A stretch of DNA of 64,000 bases from Bacteroidetes bacterium endosymbiont of Geopemphigus sp. GTDB taxonomy: Bacteria > Bacteroidota > Bacteroidia > Flavobacteriales > Blattabacteriaceae. Both the position numbers and the translations under genes were made by a program. Location of the stretch: assembly GCF_002904345.1 (NCBI RefSeq), contig NZ_PEIH01000004.1:19369-83368 (forward strand). Reading direction: 5' to 3'. Positions 9,582-17,959 of this stretch are shown one piece after another. The notes beneath the pieces were generated by a model. That model had not been told where the DNA came from. It did no database searches and worked only from the letters and a program-made list of their open reading frames with translations. Every line of letters starts with the position of its first letter. Position 1 is the first letter of the stretch.

Positions 9582-10592
9582 TTGGCTAAGGGTTTCTTCT
9601 CGCCGAATTTTTCCTGTGGGTGTTTCTAAAAATTTTGAAACAAAATAAATCTCCTTTGGTTTGTAAAACTGACACGCTTCCTTAAAGAGTTCATCAGGAA
9701 ATTTTATATCAAAAGAGTTTCCTTGCACAATCATTATAAGCTTTTCCCCCAAAGCCTCATCAGCTAAAGAGGAGAGAAAAAATCGCCGGGAGATAAATCC
9801 TTGAAGTTTGGCTTCCCACTCTTCAGGGATGATTTTAATACCTCCACTATTGATTAAATAGTCGTATCGCCCCATCCATTTAAAGCGATCAGGAGCTTGT
9901 AATCGAACTAAATCGTTCGTCTGCAAAGGATCATCCATTAACAATGGGGAAAAAATTTTCAGGCATTTCCTGTGATCCACTCCGATTTCTATTCCGGGTA
10001 AGCTTGTATACCAAAGACTTTTATCCGAACCGTTAATCCTGCGCAAAGCGATATGGCTAAGGGTTTCTGTCATTCCGTAAGAAGCATAACAAGCTGTATG
10101 AATCTTTTGCAAGAGTTCCTCCATAGCTAGCGTAAGGGGTGCTCCCCCTACCAAAAGCTTCTTTATCCGATGAATATCAGAAAAGATATTAAAAAGCTGT
10201 AAGGGTACCATAGCTGCGAAATCAAAGGACAAGTCTAGATTTCGCAGGGGTTCGGAAGAAGGGTCTACACAGTAAAGACGCAAACCTAAAACAGCAGATC
10301 GCACCAGCATCATTTTAGCCGCAATATATTCAGGAGACAAACATAAAAGCGCCGTGCTTCCCTTGGCAAGTTTAAAAAAATCACCGCTCATGCGCGCGCT
10401 ATTACGCATATATTCTTTTTTAAGAGAGATCTCTTTTCGTTTTCCGGTAGTACCTGAGGTAGATGTTAAAATAAAAGGCTTCTTATCATACCATTGCTCT
10501 AAAAAAGAAAAAATAATTTGTTGCCATTTTTCATCAAATCGATCTTTGAGCTCAAATAAATCAGGCGCTCCCTTGCTAAAGTCTATCCACAT
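9561..10592 (-). CDS. menE: O-succinylbenzoate-CoA ligase
   Basis: Menaquinone pathway: activates o-succinylbenzoate with ATP and CoA. It belongs to the AMP-forming acyl-CoA ligase superfamily, shown by the P-loop TSTSGTTGKRKEISLKK near residues 43-59, a YGMTETLSHI motif in the middle, and a C-terminal ETPTGKIRREE with the catalytic lysine. The 343 residues are shorter than the E. coli enzyme but usual, as far as I recall, for Bacteroidota. The stop lies inside the 38-bp repeat block. The gene starts (ATG) 10 bases after menC ends and is the last gene of the men cluster. Confidence 0.9.
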   Translation of the reverse strand: MWIDFSKGAPDLFELKDRFDEKWQQIIFSFLEQWYDKKPFILTSTSGTTGKRKEISLKKEYMRNSARMSGDFFKLAKGSTALLCLSPEYIAAKMMLVRSAVLGLRLYCVDPSSEPLRNLDLSFDFAAMVPLQLFNIFSDIHRIKKLLVGGAPLTLAMEELLQKIHTACYASYGMTETLSHIALRRINGSDKSLWYTSLPGIEIGVDHRKCLKIFSPLLMDDPLQTNDLVRLQAPDRFKWMGRYDYLINSGGIKIIPEEWEAKLQGFISRRFFLSSLADEALGEKLIMIVQGNSFDIKFPDELFKEACQFYKPKEIYFVSKFLETPTGKIRREETLSQIHPLPS

Positions 10593-10602
10593 AGTAGCTT
10601 AT

Positions 10603-11637
10603 TTATTTAAAGAAATACAAATCCCATAATTTCCCGGGCTGGTACCACAGATACTGATCCTTTACAGCTAAAGGCGCCGGAATATTGTCGGTATAAAGAC
10701 CGCCGGTTCCCAAGCCCTGAGGCATGGGATTATCTAATGAGTACGTCCATTGCGCGATAGCGTTTAATCCGATATTACTCTCAAGAGCTGAGGTAATCCA
10801 CCAGGAGATATTTTTTTTCCCTGCAATATCTATCCACTCCTTCGCCGCACGAAAACCTCCACACAAACTGGGCTTTAATACAAAGTAATGTGGAGCAATT
10901 TTCTCAAACAACTCTTGCTTGTCTTTATAAGTGAACCCACCTATCAACTCCTCATCCAGAACAATAGGTATGGGCGTTTCTCGGCAAAGCTGGGCCATGA
11001 TTTCTCTTTGGCCAGCACGTATGGGTTGCTCGATAGAGTGAATTTTAAAAGCTGAGAGTCTCTCAAGCTTTTGCATGATTTCATCGGGAGAAAAAGCCCC
11101 GTTGGCATCCAGACGAAGCTCTATATCAGGATATTTTTCTCGAACTCTGGCGAGAAATTCATATTCTTTTTCAAAACAAAGCGCACCTATTTTTATTTTT
11201 ATACATGAGAATCCTTGCTGGATTTTTTGATGAAGCTGAGCCTGCATAAAATCTATAGAACCCATCCAGATAAGGCCATTGATAGGTATACCTTGAACTC
11301 CTGAAGTAAAATCAGAAGGAAAAAGTATAAAATCATTTTTTTCAAGGCTTAAAAGAGCCTGCTCTAATCCGAAAACAATGGAAGGATAATCTTTGAGCTG
11401 CTGATAAAGATCATCAATTTCCTTATAAATATTTTTACAAAGCCATTGAATTTTTTCTTCATAATCAGAAAGATTATCTCTGCTTAATCCCTGTAAAGGA
11501 GCACATTCCCCCGTTCCGAGGCGTCCTTGATCTTCAAGCCGGATAAACCAGCTTTCGCGCTTATAGAACATACCCCTGGAGGTTCCGGAAGCCACCCGAA
11601 AATGAAAAACACACTTCTTATAACGCGCTCGGATCAT
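10603..11637 (-). CDS. menC: o-Succinylbenzoate synthase
   Basis: An enolase-superfamily enzyme of 344 residues that dehydrates SHCHC to o-succinylbenzoate in menaquinone synthesis. The catalytic and metal-binding framework is visible: the KIKIGA lysine pair, RLDANGAF (first metal acid), SIEQPI, LDEELIG and KPSLCGGF (distal lysine). The start is ATG. Its 10-base spacing to menE and to the upstream metallo-hydrolase points to one transcript and perhaps translational coupling. No lesions are seen. Confidence 0.9.
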   Translation of the reverse strand: MIRARYKKCVFHFRVASGTSRGMFYKRESWFIRLEDQGRLGTGECAPLQGLSRDNLSDYEEKIQWLCKNIYKEIDDLYQQLKDYPSIVFGLEQALLSLEKNDFILFPSDFTSGVQGIPINGLIWMGSIDFMQAQLHQKIQQGFSCIKIKIGALCFEKEYEFLARVREKYPDIELRLDANGAFSPDEIMQKLERLSAFKIHSIEQPIRAGQREIMAQLCRETPIPIVLDEELIGGFTYKDKQELFEKIAPHYFVLKPSLCGGFRAAKEWIDIAGKKNISWWITSALESNIGLNAIAQWTYSLDNPMPQGLGTGGLYTDNIPAPLAVKDQYLWYQPGKLWDLYFFK

Positions 11638-11647
11638 TCATGATTTT

Positions 11648-12346
11648 TTAAATATTGATTTGCTGATCTCTTTTTAATAAAAGAAGTTGTTTTCCTTTGG
11701 CGGAAAATTTTTCCAAAGCGATTCGGTGATCTATTTCGATAGACTCAAACGTATCATAATGTACCCCTAATACCCGGTTACATTGTATAAAATCCGAGGC
11801 CATGATCGCTTCATCGATATCCATGGTAAACAAACCTCCGAGGGGCAAAACAGCCAAATCAGGTTTTACAAAAAAAGGTATTAATTTCATCTCCTGGCTA
11901 AGAGCCGTATCACCAGCTATGTAAATATTTTTTCCTTCTGAGCTTAATAAAAACCCCCCTGGATTACCTCCATGAGTGCCATCGGGAAATACGCTGGAAT
12001 GGGCAGCCCATACGTACTTAAGTTTTCCGAAATCAAAAGATTTAAAACCCCCGAAATTCATTCCTAAGGTATTTGTAACTCCTATTTTCTCGAAATAAGC
12101 GGTGATTTCATAATTTGAGATCACCGTAGCGCCGGTTCGTCTGGTTATAGAGGCTACATCTGTTATATGATCAAAATGCGCGTGGGTTACCAAAATATAA
12201 TCTGCCTTTAGATTCTCGAGATAATTCCGAACGAGAGCCGTCTCTTGAGAAAATACAGGATTCCCCGTAAAAAAAGGATCAACGAGCAAGTGTTTGCCTG
12301 CGCACTCTATAGAATAGGTAGCGTGGGCATAGAAACGAAGTTTCAT
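11648..12346 (-). CDS. Metal-dependent hydrolase, UlaG-like (UPF0173 type)
   Basis: A beta-lactamase-fold hydrolase of about 232 residues. The metal motif THAHFDHITD (HxHxDH) lies near residues 55-64, with HSS, GDTALS and a C-terminal HYDTFE as further likely metal ligands. The substrate is not known. It sits between menA and menC, a place where many Bacteroidota carry such a gene, so a link to menaquinone synthesis is possible but unproven. The first start-like codon is TTG at 12352; I prefer the ATG two codons later (12346) because it gives the usual MKLRFYAHATYSIE opening. Confidence 0.82.
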   Translation of the reverse strand: MKLRFYAHATYSIECAGKHLLVDPFFTGNPVFSQETALVRNYLENLKADYILVTHAHFDHITDVASITRRTGATVISNYEITAYFEKIGVTNTLGMNFGGFKSFDFGKLKYVWAAHSSVFPDGTHGGNPGGFLLSSEGKNIYIAGDTALSQEMKLIPFFVKPDLAVLPLGGLFTMDIDEAIMASDFIQCNRVLGVHYDTFESIEIDHRIALEKFSAKGKQLLLLKRDQQINI

Positions 12347-12391
12347 GAGCAATTTTATTTTGAAATTTCTCGTATTTCAAATATAAAAAAA

Positions 12392-13300
12392 TCAAAATAC
12401 CTGACCCAATCCGATGATAAGAGCGTACAAAAGTGTAATAAGCGCTATTTTCTTAAGTTCAGGATCGAATTTTTTTAAATCACTAATGGAAAAAATCTTT
12501 TTTAAATGAAAAAAAACTGGAATCAACAAGATTAAAAATGCCCAATGATAAATCAATTGATGTTGATTAAGCTTAACGAAAAGGCTTCCCAAGGCAAAAG
12601 GAAGCAATACCAAAAAAAGATGATATATTTTAGCTTTATAAAGCCCTATTTGAACTACAAATGTGTATTTATTGCTTTGATAATCGCTATGAATATCACG
12701 CATATTGTTCAAATTGAGCACAGCCATACTTAAAAACCCTATAGCAGTTGCCAAAAGCAAAACATCCCATTCAAAATGATGGGTATATAAAAAATAACTT
12801 CCCTGCACGGATACCAATCCGAAGAATAAAAACACAGATAAATCCCCTTGGCCTTTATAACCGTAAGCATCCTGACCGATAGTGTATTTAATGGACGCAT
12901 ATAAACAGGTGAATATTATGAATATAAAAATTAACGGAGCAGGTGCGCGATAAGTTTTAAAGGAAAGATAAATCAACAGCATCCCAAAGAGAAGACAAAG
13001 CTTCCCTAAAAAAAGCAAGGCTTTTTTCATAGATCGCGGTGAAATACGACCTGACTGAACAGCGCGCTCCGGCCCGATACGAGAGGCATTATCAGTGCCC
13101 TTGACTCCATCTCCGTAATCATCGGCGAAGTTGGCTAGGATTTGTAAAGATAAAGTAGTCAGGAAGACCATAATAAAAACAAGGTCTACCTTAAATCCCC
13201 TGGAGTAGGCGATCAAGGCAGAGAGAGTAATACCTGAGAGAGAAAGAGGTAAAGTACGCAAACGAGCGGCGTAAATCCAGGATTTAATGTCTATCTGCAA
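12392..13300 (-). CDS. menA: 1,4-Dihydroxy-2-naphthoate polyprenyltransferase
   Basis: A UbiA-family membrane prenyltransferase of 302 residues that joins DHNA to a polyprenyl chain, giving demethylmenaquinone. The first Asp-rich motif is in the segment NFADDYGDGVKGTD and the second is in LNNMRDIHSDYQSNKYT; both bind Mg-prenyl diphosphate. Eight or nine hydrophobic segments are visible. The N-terminus SWIYAARLRTLPLSLSGI is typical of the family, and the only start in the right place is TTG at 13300, since no upstream ATG exists in frame. It is followed by the UlaG-like gene after 45 bases. Confidence 0.9.
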   Translation of the reverse strand: MQIDIKSWIYAARLRTLPLSLSGITLSALIAYSRGFKVDLVFIMVFLTTLSLQILANFADDYGDGVKGTDNASRIGPERAVQSGRISPRSMKKALLFLGKLCLLFGMLLIYLSFKTYRAPAPLIFIFIIFTCLYASIKYTIGQDAYGYKGQGDLSVFLFFGLVSVQGSYFLYTHHFEWDVLLLATAIGFLSMAVLNLNNMRDIHSDYQSNKYTFVVQIGLYKAKIYHLFLVLLPFALGSLFVKLNQHQLIYHWAFLILLIPVFFHLKKIFSISDLKKFDPELKKIALITLLYALIIGLGQVF

Positions 13301-14077
13301 GATTAATTCTTTGGGTCTGTGAAATTAGTAAAATAACTTTACCTTGTTGTAGGTATAGATTTTCTCCATTTATCGGAGATATTTTACAGTTTTACCGACT
13401 GTTTATTTGTTTGTTTTCAAAGCGAACTTTAAATTTTTTAGTTTCGATGATCTTCTCTTTTTCAGATGGATCGGACCTTATTGACATACTAATATGCTTA
13501 TTTTCCGGATCGGTCCTTACTGAGCTTCTAATGTACGAATAAGATTAAATTAAGAAATTTCTGCAATATTATAAGTGCTTTATCACTCAAAAAGATTTAA
13601 AACAAGAAAAAATCAAGTCTTTTACCATTTTTTTAATGGCACTTTCAGTAAAAAATCTTATAAATATTTGTGGTTCGAAAAAGCCAATAATTCCTAACCT
13701 TAACTAAATGATTTTCACCTTTAGGGTCGTCTACAACCAGAATATAGGATCAGGAATTAGGCTTTTTCTCTTAATCATCGGAAAATCATATGGCCGGATC
13801 TTAAAAAAATAGAAAAATGCCGACTTTTCTAAAATTCATAAGCATATTTGTAAATATGTCTTTGTTAATCATCTTTATAATTGGTATTGAAAAGTGTAAA
13901 CTATTCTTACGGTATTCTTTTTTCTGCCTCGATGAGAGGCGTTTATAGGGTAATTCCGTTCTGCAAGAAAATCCGGGAAGAGCTGAGCTGCCTAAACAAA
14001 ATTTCTTATTTTTTGTTGTTATTGCCATAGGATCCACTAATCTTTTAGGATAATCGGTATTTCTTTGCTTAAAGAGG
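13301..14077. other. 777-bp non-coding gap inside the men cluster
   Basis: No gene is recognised between menB and menA, although the flanking genes point the same way. Two similar 30-base stretches start at 13468 and 13507, both opening with GGATCGG(A/T)CCTTA. One minus-strand open stretch at 13801-14040 has no family features. The gap may be an erased gene of the original cluster; no recognisable residue of one remains. Confidence 0.4.
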
Positions 14078-14899
14078 TCAGGGAAATTTTGGGAATTTCC
14101 CAAATTCCGGTGATCGCTTCTCAAGAAAAGCCTTTTTACCTTCCTGGGCTTCTTCAGTTAAGTAATACATTAAGGTAGCATCGCCGGCGAGCTGCATCAA
14201 TCCATGCTGACCGTCGAGCTCCGCATTTAAACAGCGCTTGATCATGCGTAAAGCCATAGGGCTACGCTGTTGAATGAGCCTACACCACTCCATAGTGACA
14301 GCTTCAAGGTCTTTTTGAGGCACTGCCTTATTGATCAAACCCATATCCAGAGCCTCTTTTGCACTGTATTGCTGACAAAGCAACCATATCTCACGTGCTT
14401 TTTTCTGGCCTACATGCTGAGCTAAGTAAGATGATCCAAAGCCCCCGTCAAAAGAGCCTACTTTTGGGCCCGTTTGCCCAAAACGGGCGTTTTCTGAAGC
14501 TATCGTAAGATCACATACCACATGTAATACATGTCCTCCACCTATAGCGTAACCATTGACCATAGCGATTACGGGCTTAGGCAATTCACGTATTTTTTTA
14601 TGTAAATCCAATATATTCAAACGCGGAATTCCATCTTCTCCTACATAGCCACCAATTCCTTTTACTCTCTGATCTCCTCCGCTGCAAAACGCTTTATCTC
14701 CGGCCCCTGTAAAAATTACTACATCGATATCCGTACGCTCACGAGCTGTATCCATGGCATTAAGCATTTCACTGACGGTCTCTGGGCGAAACGCATTGTG
14801 TACCTCGGGGCGGTTAATGGTAATTTTAGCAATACCCTGATGAAATTCAAATAGAATATCCTTATAATGATGAATGACTTTCCAGGTTTTGTTTAACAT
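14078..14899 (-). CDS. menB: 1,4-Dihydroxy-2-naphthoyl-CoA synthase
   Basis: A crotonase-fold enzyme of about 273 residues that cyclises o-succinylbenzoyl-CoA to DHNA-CoA. Key segments are [13 protein letters not shown] near the N-terminus, [10 protein letters not shown] (oxyanion region), [20 protein letters not shown], and [17 protein letters not shown] with the conserved Asp. The C-terminus [11 protein letters not shown] is typical of MenB. The longest frame begins with TTG at 14917, but a TAATTTTG -7 box covers 14915-14922, so transcription likely starts inside that extension. I prefer the ATG at 14899. A 777-bp non-coding gap separates it from menA. Confidence 0.92.
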   Translation of the reverse strand: MLNKTWKVIHHYKDILFEFHQGIAKITINRPEVHNAFRPETVSEMLNAMDTARERTDIDVVIFTGAGDKAFCSGGDQRVKGIGGYVGEDGIPRLNILDLHKKIRELPKPVIAMVNGYAIGGGHVLHVVCDLTIASENARFGQTGPKVGSFDGGFGSSYLAQHVGQKKAREIWLLCQQYSAKEALDMGLINKAVPQKDLEAVTMEWCRLIQQRSPMALRMIKRCLNAELDGQHGLMQLAGDATLMYYLTEEAQEGKKAFLEKRSPEFGKFPKFP

Positions 14900-14914
14900 C
14901 AGCTCTTTTGCTAA

Positions 14915-14922
14915 CAAAATTA
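14915..14922 (-). promoter_or_regulatory. Bacteroidota -7 box for menB (TAATTTTG)
   Basis: An exact match to TAnnTTTG on the minus strand, 16 bases before the preferred menB ATG. No good TTTG -33 box is seen at the usual distance. It decides the start choice for menB. Confidence 0.4.
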
Positions 14923-14991
14923 ATTCTGATAAATATAGCTATTTTTAATAGAGAGAAAACAATCATGAGAGCTCATAAAAATCATTATAGC

Positions 14992-14999
14992 TATATTTG
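14992..14999 (+). promoter_or_regulatory. Bacteroidota -7 box (TATATTTG) before the 15020 gene
   Basis: An exact TAnnTTTG match 20 bases before the GTG start at 15020. A degraded form of the same box (TATTATTTG) is present in the partial gene copy at 21241, which supports this being a real promoter that was copied with the gene. Confidence 0.45.
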
Positions 15000-15019
15000 A
15001 GATGAAAAATAATTAAGAA

Positions 15020-15433
15020 GTGTTAAAGAACATATTAGCTATATTTTTAGGTTTATTTATAGGTATCGCGGTGACATTTTCCGGAAGCGGTATGGCGAAA
15101 GAGTGGTTTACAGAACCAAGTTCACTAAATTTCTCTCAATGGCAGGAAGTCATTCGACAAGCGCCTGCTGAATTTTTTATTATTCTGCTCATTTCTTATG
15201 CCCTGGGTTCCTTAATGGGAGGCGTTACTACAGCTTTCTTTGTAAGTACAGCTAAAGAAGCCTATGCCTTTCTCATTGGATTTATACTGTTTGTTTTTTC
15301 CTGCGTACATATTTTCTGCTATAGAATGCCTTTCTGGTTTGAGTTAAGCACGTTTTTTGTATTCTTCCCTGCTTCATGGCTCGGTGGAAAACTTGTAGTA
15401 TCCATTCAACCAGATCTCATCAGATTCCTATGA
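15020..15433 (+). CDS. Small multi-pass membrane protein, function unknown
   Basis: A 137-residue protein with four hydrophobic segments near residues 3-24, 50-77, 82-100 and 107-127. A polar loop rich in Phe, Ser and Trp lies between the first two. Small four-helix proteins of this look are common as conserved hypotheticals in Bacteroidota; no function is known to me. The start is GTG, preceded by a TATATTTG box. It is divergent from menB. The first third of the gene, together with its promoter region, is duplicated at 21241-21411, where the start codon has become ATA. Confidence 0.7.
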   Translation: MLKNILAIFLGLFIGIAVTFSGSGMAKEWFTEPSSLNFSQWQEVIRQAPAEFFIILLISYALGSLMGGVTTAFFVSTAKEAYAFLIGFILFVFSCVHIFCYRMPFWFELSTFFVFFPASWLGGKLVVSIQPDLIRFL

Positions 15434-15974
15434 GCACATAGGACAATTGAAATAATAATAAAAAAGAGTTTTTTGTGGTGTTTATTATCCATAATAAAAT
15501 AAACATATAAAAATTAATATGTTTATTACGGAAACTCGTAGTTGATATTATTATCAGAAATCTACAAACTATCTGTCAAAAACTTCTGTCTGAAAAAATA
15601 CGTTCGTTCAATCAATAAACGAATGATCAATGATTTAATCTTTTTTACATCCTCGGCAATCTAAGCATAATACTCAACTATAAAATCTTTCTCTGAAGTT
15701 CTGATCTAAGGAGCGCTTTGTGGTATACAAGCGCTCCTTGGAGGCATATTTTGCCTTTTTTATCTCGCAAAAAAGTTTTGTGTGATAATAGATTAATCCT
15801 CCAAAATCTCAAAACGCCGCTTTGAGCTTCCGGCCCGGCAAACACCAAATTTGGTCTTACCCATCTCTAATCCGTCTAAACTTGCGATGCAAGATATAAA
15901 TCTGAATGTATATTAAATCTATAATTATTAATAAAATATTAAAAAAATTCTTACAAATAACAATGATATGATAC
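15434..15974. other. Intergenic with hairpins, no gene
   Basis: No coding sequence is recognised. An 11-bp stem occupies 15498-15508 and 15517-15527 (AATAAACATAT and its complement) without a U-run. A stronger stacked hairpin pair follows at 15708-15761 and is listed separately. The rest is AT-rich. Confidence 0.4.
15708..15761 (+). terminator. Two stacked hairpins ending in a U-run
   Basis: The first hairpin has perfect 11-bp arms, AAGGAGCGCTT at 15708-15718 and AAGCGCTCCTT at 15729-15739, and is GC-rich for this region. The second, AGGCA (15742-15746) pairing with TGCCT (15752-15756), is followed by a run of Ts to 15761. Together they look like a strong plus-strand intrinsic terminator. 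The nearest plus gene ends about 275 bases upstream, so it may end an unseen small RNA, serve that gene at a distance, or be a fossil. Confidence 0.5.
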
Positions 15975-16705
15975 TAAAGGAATTTTTTGGTTATTCCCAT
16001 CGCCATGGGATCCTTGTAGGAATAAGTGGGAGTGGGAATCGGCACTAAAAACCCACAGAGCAAGCTAGATATCAAGGGGGATATTAGAATAAGTAATGAA
16101 ATATAAAACCGATGCGCAAGGAAAAGAAGAGATGATACGATGGAATAAAGAAAAAACCTGATTTGAGGGACATAACGGAACACAATGGAAATGCCTAGAA
16201 TACAAAATAACCAAAGGTTTCGGAGTACCTTTGGTGAGTCGGAGGAAATTTAATATTTGGTAATGATCAGGATTGGTTAAATAATAACAATTCACATACC
16301 GGCATAAAAATATATTAAAGTTGAATATAAAAAAAGGAATAAAATCAATCATTTATGATCCTAAAAGCGGAACCACGGCAGATCAGGACGGTTCTTACAA
16401 ATTGGCTTACAAATTTCAATTAGTAAATGATCCTTTCGGAGGAAGTTTTAATGGAACTTCCGGTAGGTTTGGCACCTGGATCCACCATAAACAACGAACC
16501 AGAAAGTTTAACACGGGTGCAACTTATTTATAGAGGAACTAAAACCCGCGGCGGAATTACTAATGTAGACAATAATGAAAATCAGATCATTTATTTAAAA
16601 AAAGGCGATAAGCTTCAAGTTCGTTTCTATACCTGTGCAACTTATAATATGAATACTGATACAAATAATATTTATATCAATAAAGACCAGAGGTACTACT
16701 TCTGA
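15975..16705 (+). pseudogene. Broken fibre-like/FISUMP surface protein (copy 2)
   Basis: The pieces in order are: VGVGIGTKNPQSKLDIKGD (about 16030-16090), matching the 'GIGTTNPxxKLDVNG' repeat of Bacteroidota surface and tail-fibre-like proteins; RWNKEKT then FEGHNGTQWKCLEYK (about 16140-16200), matching the common 'FEGYNGTxW' segment; FGVPLVSRRKFNI (about 16220-16255), resembling the FISUMP RVPTxxE segment; and a C-terminal module with YLKKGDKLQVRF and NNIYINKD, ending with TGA at 16703. The order parallels the fossil at 1690-2530, and the C-terminal modules are clearly related. Several frameshifts and stops interrupt it. The intact protein would be exported. Confidence 0.6.
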
Positions 16706-17003
16706 ATACTTTGAAAAATTGTAATTTATCTTTACTTTTAACCCTTTCTTCTTTATTAGGAAACGGTTTTTTATTTATAAACTATCACTAAATCAACTTT
16801 AAAAGTTCAAAAACCTCTCTAAGAACTTCCCTGCAAAGCTCTGATCTTAATAAGACGCGTATAGCTCTCATAATGACAAGAAAAGTTTGCCTCTTTGATA
16901 TCCGTCACAAGACCTTGCTGGCAAGAAACATTCATAGATTCCGGGGGGCACTGAGCAGTCGTGGGAGAGGTGTTGTTTTCGATAATATTGGTATTATAAT
17001 ATC

Positions 17004-17550
17004 TTATTCATTATTGTATATATCCATAGATTTTTGATAATAAGGTTCTTGTATTTCAGAATATATATTAATAACACGCGCCTTCATAAAATCAATAGGT
17101 TTGTTATATTTTAAAGCTTTTATATGATCCTCTGTCGTATCGACCTCTTTCTCGGATTCTTGAATGTCCGAGATCTTTCCGTTAGTTTACTCTCAAGGTG
17201 CGTCCGTCAGTTCAGTCAAGAGGTATGGCCCGTCACTCAGAGGGAGTGCCCGCTTCATCTCTCAGCTCATCGCTAAAATCGGGCTCTTCTCTCTCGGTAA
17301 TAACTCTTATATAACCGCTTCCGTCGGCTAAAGAGAGTTGCAGATCCTTCTGCTTTACACCAAAGGTTTTTATTACTTTGCTTGGAATATTCATATTGTT
17401 TTTCTGTTTTACATACGATTTATATTTCTCTAAAAAGGTCTCCACAATCGAAGGGTCTTGCTCGATCTTCTCGAAAATCTCGGGGTGTGGTCATTTAAAA
17501 ACTCTATTACTCGTTCTCTGTAAGCTTTGAGAAGGAGGTTTTTCAATTTC
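17004..17550 (-). pseudogene. Broken acidic protein of unknown function
   Basis: A protein-like minus-strand reading passes through several frames. It has a helical, charged start (LLKAYRERVIEFLND), then EIFEKIEQDPSIVETFLEKY, then an uninterrupted stretch at 17233-17445 with KTFGVKQKDLQLSLADG, and then, in another frame, KISDIQESEKEVDTTEDHIK and EIQEPYYQKSMDIYNNE, ending at 17004. The composition is acidic and Gln/Lys-rich. I do not recognise the family, and at least two frameshifts make it a probable pseudogene. Confidence 0.4.
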
Positions 17551-17562
17551 CATAGAGTACAA

Positions 17563-17760
17563 GAATGTCTGTCGAACTCGTAAAGAGAGATTATGTCTGT
17601 GAGGCGGTAAAACCCCTACAGGTCAAAAATACTAAAGCTAAAGACTCACCTAGATAAGATATTTTATGTGCATCTTACTAAAGGAAAAAACCTTGAGAAA
17701 TTTTTATTTTACCCTTATAATGAATCGGGAGATAAAAATGATTCTCAGAAGTAGAGGAAT
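17563..17760 (+). pseudogene. Possible short gene remnant, unknown
   Basis: An ATG at 17563 reads MSVELVKRDYVCEAVKPLQV. After a frame change the text continues HLDKIFYVHLTKGKNLEKF and YPYNESGDKND. It is weakly protein-like, with no family recognised. The 17760-17959 stretch before glyS shows nothing. Confidence 0.25.
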
Positions 17761-17959
17761 GGTTTGCGTTAGGAACGAAACTTACTTTTTTAGAAAAAAG
17801 TAAAGATCTGCTCTTATAGATATAAGAGAGGATAAAGTTGCTGAGCATATAAAAAAACTCACGCCAAAATATCCCTTAAAAAATAAATATTTATCAATCC
17901 AATTTAAAAGGCTTAAATGACTTGAAAACACCGCAAAAGCAAAGAAGTCAGCAGTTTGA

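Noticed and set aside
13468-13536. Two similar 30-base stretches opening GGATCGG(A/T)CCTTA as an operator or direct repeat
   Set aside because: Similarity is imperfect, the pair lies in a gap without nearby starts, and no third copy was seen.
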